A stretch of DNA of 64,000 nucleotides from Orbilia blumenaviensis. Its lineage: Eukaryota > Ascomycota > Orbiliomycetes > Orbiliales > Orbiliaceae. The DNA lies in the NCBI GenBank assembly GCA_036872755.1, contig JAVHNS010000002.1:434001-498000 (forward strand), written 5' to 3'. Positions 57,781 to 64,000 of the stretch are shown one piece after another. The notes under the pieces are model-generated. The model made no database searches. It had not been told where the DNA came from and worked only from the letters and a program-made list of their open reading frames with translations. A program made the position numbers and the translations under genes. The number at the start of each line of letters is the position of its first letter. Within the stretch, counting starts at the first letter, position 1.

Positions 57781-59199
57781 CGGATATTATGAACTACGAA
57801 AACAAATTATATAAAATGCTGATAATTCTACACTTTGCGTCTTTGAATGTCGTTTACGGGGCCATTTCGCGAGCATACGGCGGGGTTTTGAATTTGATAG
57901 CTAGAGAGGTGTTTAATATTAATACATTAATAATTCCTGTACTTTCTTACCAAAATAAAATCCATTTCATTCTCCTTAACACTGTAAAAGAAAAAATAGT
58001 ATTTATGGTCAGATGCCCCAATTGTGAACTCAAATAACTGGAACCGAAACCCTACACTCAATTGATAACTAATTCTGGAACGGTGGCGAACTTGCGACGT
58101 CCCCGCCACTTCTAGAATTCTAATTATTCGTCCAGATTCATAAGCCCCCTGGTCAAAACGTACGATATAAATAGACACTCTTCTGAGCGCTATGGGCCTC
58201 AAGTGCTCCTAAATCTAACCTTGTGTACCGGAACCCCGGCAAGGTTTTAATCTTCGCCCTATTTCCTAAAAGATATTCATGCATGTATAACTGCGACTAG
58301 GATCTTATTCTGTGCGACTCAAAATCCCCACAGAACCAACACAAACAGTGCGGGGTCCTTAAGTAGACGATATCGATCGCTCTTAGCAATCCTTGCGGGG
58401 ATGTATAACACAGAGTTCTTGGTATCATTCAAACTGACTTCTCAACCTTACTCCCCATCTGTATGTCGATTATATTCTCGTTGGTCAAATCTCGGAGGAC
58501 GAAGATGTCTAGACCCGTTGACTCGGGGCCTGATTGGCACCATAAGCCTAGGTTCGAGACTGTTTCAACTGGTATCTAGAAGTTCTGAGTCTCCAGTAAC
58601 ATGATTCGGAAGCCAATTATAAGACCAACAAGGCGATATTTATAATGAGTTCCACACTATCCAAGGATATCAAATCAGGAAAATTTCAGTCATATGGCTA
58701 GAAACTAACAGGCTTTGCGTCATGCACCCTTGTATGATATAGGGTTGGGCGTGACCCAATTTCCAGCACCCGGTATGCAAAATCCTGTCAAAGCCTTGCA
58801 CAAGGCTATTAGCCAACTGTAGTTTTCTCCAGAATGATGTTAAACCTTTATAGCAAAGCTCACCCTCGCTAGAAGTGGTTATAATATAACTTCTCAACGA
58901 TATATGACTGAATGCTCGTAAGCTGTCCGTGTCTTTTAGGATGTAGTAGCGCACCTCAATATACCATTTGCTTCTGCGCTGGCGTCCCGTAGGCCTATAG
59001 CCCTAGGGCAGAAGACGTCCGTCACGAATGGGCTATTCTAGGTACCCAAAACCGTGTTTCCCACAGTATTAAATCTTTTCAGTAGTCTGAGGAGACAAAA
59101 ATATTCACATCTCACCATCCTCACATCCACTGAAAAAGATCTCGACTGTACATATCCCTACTCTATTTGCCCCTGCTCAATCACTCAAACCATCCAACC
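57781..59199. other. intergenic region
   Basis: About 1.4 kb. AT-rich with short frames; a minus-strand frame at 58670-58954 is open for 94 codons but shows no domain. The last part leads to the ATG at 59200 with a short A/C-rich leader. No supported gene. Confidence 0.55.
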
Positions 59200-59826
59200 A
59201 TGGCTTCAAGACCTCAGGAAGAAGAGAATCTTCTCTTAGACCTGTACGACGACCCGAAGGAAGAAATTTCGCTCCTCGACTTCGAAGATGCAGGGACCGC
59301 GGTTAAACCAAGCGTCAAAGTCCAACCACCACAAGATCTTCTCTCTGGGTCCCCCCCTAGAGATACCGGAGATATGAATATCAACGAAGGCCTCAAGGTC
59401 CCACGCTTTCCAGAGAGCCAGTCCGTTTCTCCTACCCACCACGGATCGTTTGTTCACACCTCCTCTCCTTTCATTTCGGCCGATGCCTCATCAGTCACAG
59501 TGGTAGAGCCTTACTGCCCAGACTTTTGGGAAATGCACCCGCATCTGAAAGGTCTAGGGGAAAGAGAGGGAAAGTATCGTTCTCTCAATGAAAAATCAAT
59601 GGGAAACCCGGGGGTCCTCACGCCGAAGTTCGCAACCAACCTTCTGAAATATAAAGAGGGTGAACTCTGCCTCCATGACGGGGACTTCACTAGAGTTCAC
59701 GAACGATGGCAGCAGTGTGCTCATTGCAAGAGTCTGCAGTCGAGGTTTGTCATCGAATGCCGTGGCTGTAACACTTTCTTTTGCGTCGGCTGCAAGTTGA
59801 AGCTCCGGTATCGAACTCGAAATTGA
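59200..59826 (+). CDS. small protein with C-terminal zinc-binding cysteine cluster
   Basis: 208 residues, single exon, start at the first ATG, which sits in an ACC-ATG-G context. The N-terminal half is acidic and disordered (EEENLLLDLYDDPKEEISLLDFED). The C-terminal 40 residues hold six Cys at 173, 176, 187, 190, 195 and 198, arranged CX2C-X10-CX2C-X4-CX2C (CAHCKSLQSRFVIEC, then CRGCNTFFCVGC), with a basic KLKLRYRTRN end. This would bind one or two zinc ions in a ribbon- or treble-clef-like fold. Unknown family; six cysteines in this spacing differ from RING, PHD and GATA patterns I know, so binding of nucleic acid or protein is possible but unproven. Convergent with SMC1. Confidence 0.8.
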   Translation: MASRPQEEENLLLDLYDDPKEEISLLDFEDAGTAVKPSVKVQPPQDLLSGSPPRDTGDMNINEGLKVPRFPESQSVSPTHHGSFVHTSSPFISADASSVTVVEPYCPDFWEMHPHLKGLGEREGKYRSLNEKSMGNPGVLTPKFATNLLKYKEGELCLHDGDFTRVHERWQQCAHCKSLQSRFVIECRGCNTFFCVGCKLKLRYRTRN

Positions 59827-61108
59827 GGTAGCTTAAAAAAAAAAAAAAAACTACACAGAAGGCTGCAGCGTGGTTTCCGGTTGCCAATGGAGTAATAGGG
59901 AGTTAAAAGATCGTTTCTTTGTCGCTTTGATCGGTAAGTGGAGTCTTTGGTATTCCTTTCGAAAATTTCCTATGGAGCGTGCAGTAATGTTAATAATTTT
60001 TTGTCATTATCTAGGTCAACTGCACGTTCCTTCCACTCGGACTCGTTGCTGGCCTTCCTCTTCTGGGCCTCTTCTCGCTTTCTCCTCCCCTCTCTTCTTC
60101 TTCAACTTCTTCTTCTTTTGCTCTCTCCCTCTCTCTTGCTCCCTCTTGTTCTCTCTCTCTTGTTCTCTCTCTTCTCCGACTTTCCAACTTGCGATTTATA
60201 TACCTTTCGACTTATTTCCAAACTCTTCGAGCCCAGCTCGAAAACTAAGGAATTCTTTTCTTCTCAATACATCTGGCATCTCCGTTGGAGGGACTTGGAT
60301 GGTGAAATAGGGTCTTAGGCAAGCTGGTATGGGAAACAATCAAGGCCAGTCTTTAGCATGGAAGCTCTTCTCGGGAACCATGGACTGTCAGTGGGGCTTG
60401 TCGTCTTGTATATAAATACTTGTTCTGGGGAGGGAAAACGGTGTCATGTAGGCTATCAAAAAAAAAAACCCCCCAAAATAAAATAAAATAAAATACCGAT
60501 TTTCACTCTAAATTGAGGGAAACGCGTGGGCCTCTCATAAATAACTCCCCTACTTAGTGTTGGGGTGCGTTCAGCTAAGAGCAGCGGGCAAGGCTCCGAA
60601 ATATACCAGTCGGTCTGAAGTCTGGTTTTGTATGCAGTTTCCATAAGATAGCCCTGGGTAGACTAAGCAGGTGCGTATAGCTATCAGATTTAGGTCTACT
60701 AGCTTTTCTTCCGGGTTACGATAGGATCACGATGGCAAATCTGTTCCTAGGCTGAATCAAGTCCTGCAACATCGATCGTCTTTTGTTGGACCTAAGTAGG
60801 TATTTCATTAAAGTATCGTCGTATTTCTGAAAGTATCACCGCAGAATCGCCATGGTCAAAGCAATACAAACAGAAAGTAATCATGTAGAACGTGAAGAGA
60901 AAATGGCTAAACCCCTCGTAAGGCAATGACAAAAAAGAGGTCTACAGTTCCAAGTTCGCAGGGAACGTAGACAGTAAAAACCGTGAAACCGACACCCCAC
61001 TTGCAGGAAAAATAGGAAAAGGCATTATTAATTTCAGTGTAGTTGAAGGGAAGCAAAATATGTGCATAGAACGTATCGATCAATACCCCATTCTCGGATC
61101 GCCGCCTT
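59827..61108. other. convergent intergenic region
   Basis: About 1.3 kb between the zinc-cluster gene and SMC1. A 16-nt poly-A tract starts at 59834, close to the stop codon. 60100-60175 is TCTCTC-rich. The 60010-60320 frames are low-complexity Ser/Leu and are not believed. No gene. Confidence 0.55.
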
Positions 61109-64000
61109 TTAAGATTCAACATATTTTCGTAGCTATGGCGCCGATATGTTAGCAAGGTATCGCGATATAGTAGAATAACTTGCGAGAAATGGGAGCTTAC
61201 ATCCAAGGTCAAACTCTTACTCGAGTTTTCAACCTGGTCTCTATAAATTCCAACCAATGCTTGACTTTGCTGGAATAACCCGGTCTTCAAACTGATGACG
61301 ATAAACTGGAATCCAGGGCCACAATTGTTGCAGATGTAATTGGCGATCTTCTGAACGTTGGCATTGTCGAGGGCAGCGTCGACTTCGTCGAGGACGAAGA
61401 ATGGAGAGGATTGGTAGGAGTGAATAGCGAAAAGTAAGGCCAGTGCGGCCATAGTTTTCTCACCTCCGGAAAGGTGCTCCATATCTCTAAAACGTTTCAT
61501 TGGAGGCATAGCATGATACTTGATTCCGTCGAGGTATGGTTCATCCTGGTCTTCTACATCCAGATAGCTGAAACTCTCGTGTTAGCACCGATCTATTATG
61601 TTTCAAGAAAGACAAGTACTCACGCAGTGCCACCAAGAGGGAAGGTTTTGCTCTTGGTCAGATCTTTATAGACTTTTCCGATTTGATCTGAAATATGGCT
61701 AAATGCCTTATTGAACAATTGAATTCTAAGGAAAACGTTGGTAAGTTGAACTAGACTTCTGGGAAAGGAGCTGCTCACCTCTTCTCTTTAACGGCCGCGA
61801 ACCGGTCCTTTGCAGCCTTAGTATCTCGTCTGCTCTTCTCAAACTCCCTTTCAGTTTCTTGGAGTCGGTCCTCGACTCCTGCAAGACGTTCAACCGCTTT
61901 GGTGTTGGGAGAAAGCTTCTCGAGATCATTTTCAATTGTCTTAATCCTGTCGAGCAAATCCTCTTCGGTGCGGTCATCACCATTTGTTTGAAGATCTTCG
62001 TCCAATTTCGAAAAATCGACAATGACACCAAAGTCTTCGATTTCCACGGCACCAGTGGTTCCGGTGTGTGGATCCTCGTCGACTTCCATAGCATCAGGGT
62101 CTGCTTGTGGGGCGAGAGCATCTTCGATTGGAACAGCGTCCAGTGACTCCGACTCAGCCGTAAGAGGAATATTGATCTCCTCGAGCTTACATCGTCGTAG
62201 TAACGCATAGCGGTTCGTGGATGTTCGTTCAATATCACTTTCTACCTGTGCAACGATCTTTGCAACATTCTCCATCTCTTTGCTTCGTTTCGAGACATCT
62301 CTTTTAGCAGCCGCAACCTTCTCCGCAAGTTCCTGGACTTCACCTGATGCAGCTTCAAAGTCCTCTTTGAGCGTTTCAAGCTCTTCATTGAGGACTTCAA
62401 GCTCTTCAGTAACTTCGGCCTTCTCTTTCTCGAACTCCCTAATCCTTTTCTCCGCGGTCTTAACTTGGCTTTCAAGGGTAGCGAGCCGCGCTTGGGTATT
62501 AGCGAGACGGTCTTTCTCAAACTGAAGCTGTGTTCCCAGCCTGTTCAGGTGTGTGCTGAATTCTAGGCGCTTTTGAGCAGCCTCGGCCTCCAAAGAGCCC
62601 TGTGCCTCTTCATAGGATCGGATGTTCGCCAGCCCCGCCTTTTTACAGAAGTCTTTAAAGATGCCGTCTTGGACACGGTGGATCCCCGCTCGAAGCTTCT
62701 CTATCTGTTTCTCAAGGTCTCCAACATCCTTCTCAGCAGTGTTGAGCTCTGGCTTGAGACTGTTCAGTTCCTTCTCCAGGTGGTCAACAAATTTCTGTTT
62801 GTCGTCCATTCCACCTTTCAAAAAATCTCGTTCATCCCGTAAACTGGTCAGTTTCTTCTCAAGTCTATCGTATTCACTTCGTAGATTCTCCTCCTCCGGG
62901 CGGTAAGAAGCTTTGTCCATGTCCTGTATCTTGGCCTTCAGTTCGTCCGCCAATTTTCTAAACCCGTCAGCTTCCGATTCATCCCAGCGTCGAGCATTCT
63001 TCTTGTCGACTCGGCCACCAGTCATCATACCACCTTTGTGGATGACCGTGCCGTCCAAAGTAACAGCTTTGACCTCAACTTTCTTTTCGTAACAGATATA
63101 CTTGGCTACTTCAAGCGTCTCGCAGACCACAGTGTTCCCGCAGGCATATAGCATAGCCCTCTCCACCGACGGGTCGTACTCGATCGTATCGATTGCCATC
63201 CGCATCTGTCTATGCATTCCTTTGAGACTGGAATTGAGTGGCTTGTTGACGATGGTTTCCATCGGGATGAAAGTAGCAACAGCAACTCGGTGCTCTTTCA
63301 GGTATCTTATGCATTCATGGGCAGTCTTCTCATTGTCAACGGCAATGGCATCAAAGTGCCTACCAAGAGCTGTAGAGACTGCGTCTTGAAATTTCTTAAG
63401 CTTAGGCTTGCAGAGGTCTGAGATCCTCCCCTTGACGCCGGGGTTGAGACGTTTTAAAGTCGAGACCGTTTCTCGCATTTTGATTTCCTTTTCATTCTGC
63501 TTCCTACCATCATCAAGTTCATGGAGCCTCTTGAGTGCTTCATTAAGTTGAGCCTCAAGTTTCAATTTGGCCTGCTGGCTCTTGGCGCGCTCGTCATTGA
63601 GCAGCTTGAGCTCCTTCTTCTTCTGATGGACTTCTTGATTGACAGATTCGAATTCGTGGTCGACATCTTCAAAGTTGCCTTTCATCGACTGCAATTCATT
63701 ATTGGCGGTTTCAAGCCGTCGCCCTAAACCGGCAACCTTGTTCCGTAATGCTTCGAGAGATTCGTTCTCAGTCTTAGCTTCACGTTCAAGGCCCTCCAAC
63801 TTCATGCTTTCAGCTCCGGCTTTTGAACCGAATTGTTCGCGAAGTTTGGCATATTCAGCAAGCTCTTTACTTGAAAGCGCGACGCCGGACTGGGCAGCTG
63901 CCTTTGCTTGATCTGCTTCGAATTTTGCTTGGGCAGTTTTGACGATCTTGATCTGCTTCGTATAGTCTTCCACCGATTGTGTCTGGTTCTCATGATCCCT
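61109..64000 (-). CDS. SMC1: cohesin subunit SMC1 (C-terminal part, continues beyond the window)
   Basis: Cohesin ATPase that with Smc3 and Scc1 holds sister chromatids together. Exons on the minus strand: 61779-64000 (open at the edge), 61624-61725, 61201-61567 and 61109-61132; 904 residues in the window, in phase throughout. From the edge: a coiled-coil arm (VEDYTKQIKIVKTAQAKFE), the hinge (PGVKGRISDLCKPKLKKF, ATFIPMETIVNKPL, KGGMMTGGRVD), a second long coiled coil, then the ATPase head: signature LSGGEKTMAAL, Walker B VLDEVDAALDN and FIVISLKTGLF. The final short exon (LRKYVES, after LTLD) matches the usual SMC1 ending. The hinge sequence with KGGMMTGG separates it from SMC2-4. The N-terminal Walker A is to the right, outside. 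Two Asp/Glu-rich segments (for example DPDAMEVDEDPHTG) lie between the second coil and head. Confidence 0.97.

Noticed and set aside
58670..58954. 94-codon minus-strand frame between GH5 and the zinc-cluster gene
   Set aside because: Composition is acceptable but there is no domain, leader or second exon; cannot be told from chance.

Overview
This window looks like a gene-sparse stretch of nuclear DNA from a filamentous ascomycete (Pezizomycotina). The evidence is short spliceosomal introns (about 50-310 nt, mostly GTRNGT donors, many with a CTAAC-like branch point), pyrimidine-rich leaders, an intron-containing tRNA, and best family matches that are all fungal: a NUC-1/PHO4 bHLH factor, a fizzy-related APC/C activator, PHO13, SMC1, an NTF2-RRM G3BP-like protein and a septin-like GTPase. 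The wide intergenic gaps (up to about 6.4 kb) would suit an early-diverging class such as Pezizomycetes or Orbiliomycetes, but the sequence alone does not settle this.

Layout, left to right. 1-3449: no convincing gene. 3450-4619 (+): uncharacterised fungal protein, tail-to-tail with an M18 aspartyl aminopeptidase of nine exons (4815-6985, -). 9559-11822 (+): five-exon Cdh1/fizzy-related APC/C activator with an apparent leader intron. 18190-20495 (-): NUC-1/PHO4-type bHLH regulator of phosphate genes. 26317-26862 (+): small conserved-looking protein. 29037-30835 (+): G3BP-like NTF2+RRM protein. 32970-34180 (+): single-pass cysteine-rich surface protein. 36582-39008 (+): septin-like GTPase with a C-terminal membrane anchor. 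40681-42231 (+): uncharacterised hydrophilic protein carrying a YVPPHLR motif. 42856-44145 (-): class II (SIRT4-like) sirtuin. 44658-46177 (+): F-box protein. 46756-46874 (-): tRNA-Ala(CGC) with a 47-nt structured intron. 47374-48466 (+): PHO13-type phosphatase. 53047-55011 (+): membrane glycosyltransferase 2. 56221-57780 (+): membrane-anchored GH5 glycoside hydrolase. 59200-59826 (+): small zinc-ribbon-like protein. 61109-64000 (-): C-terminal two thirds of cohesin SMC1, running off the window.

Most genes are single housekeeping or regulatory loci with their own promoters; there is no operon and no obvious secondary-metabolite cluster. The only neighbouring pair with plausibly linked chemistry is the membrane GT2 and the membrane-anchored GH5, which are co-oriented 1.2 kb apart and could act on the same cell-surface glucan. 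No intact transposon, CRISPR array, rRNA gene or viral element was seen. The long gaps hold homopolymer and simple repeats and short chance reading frames. Splice junctions were placed by hand from GT/AG, phase and family alignment from memory; they should be treated as well-supported predictions.
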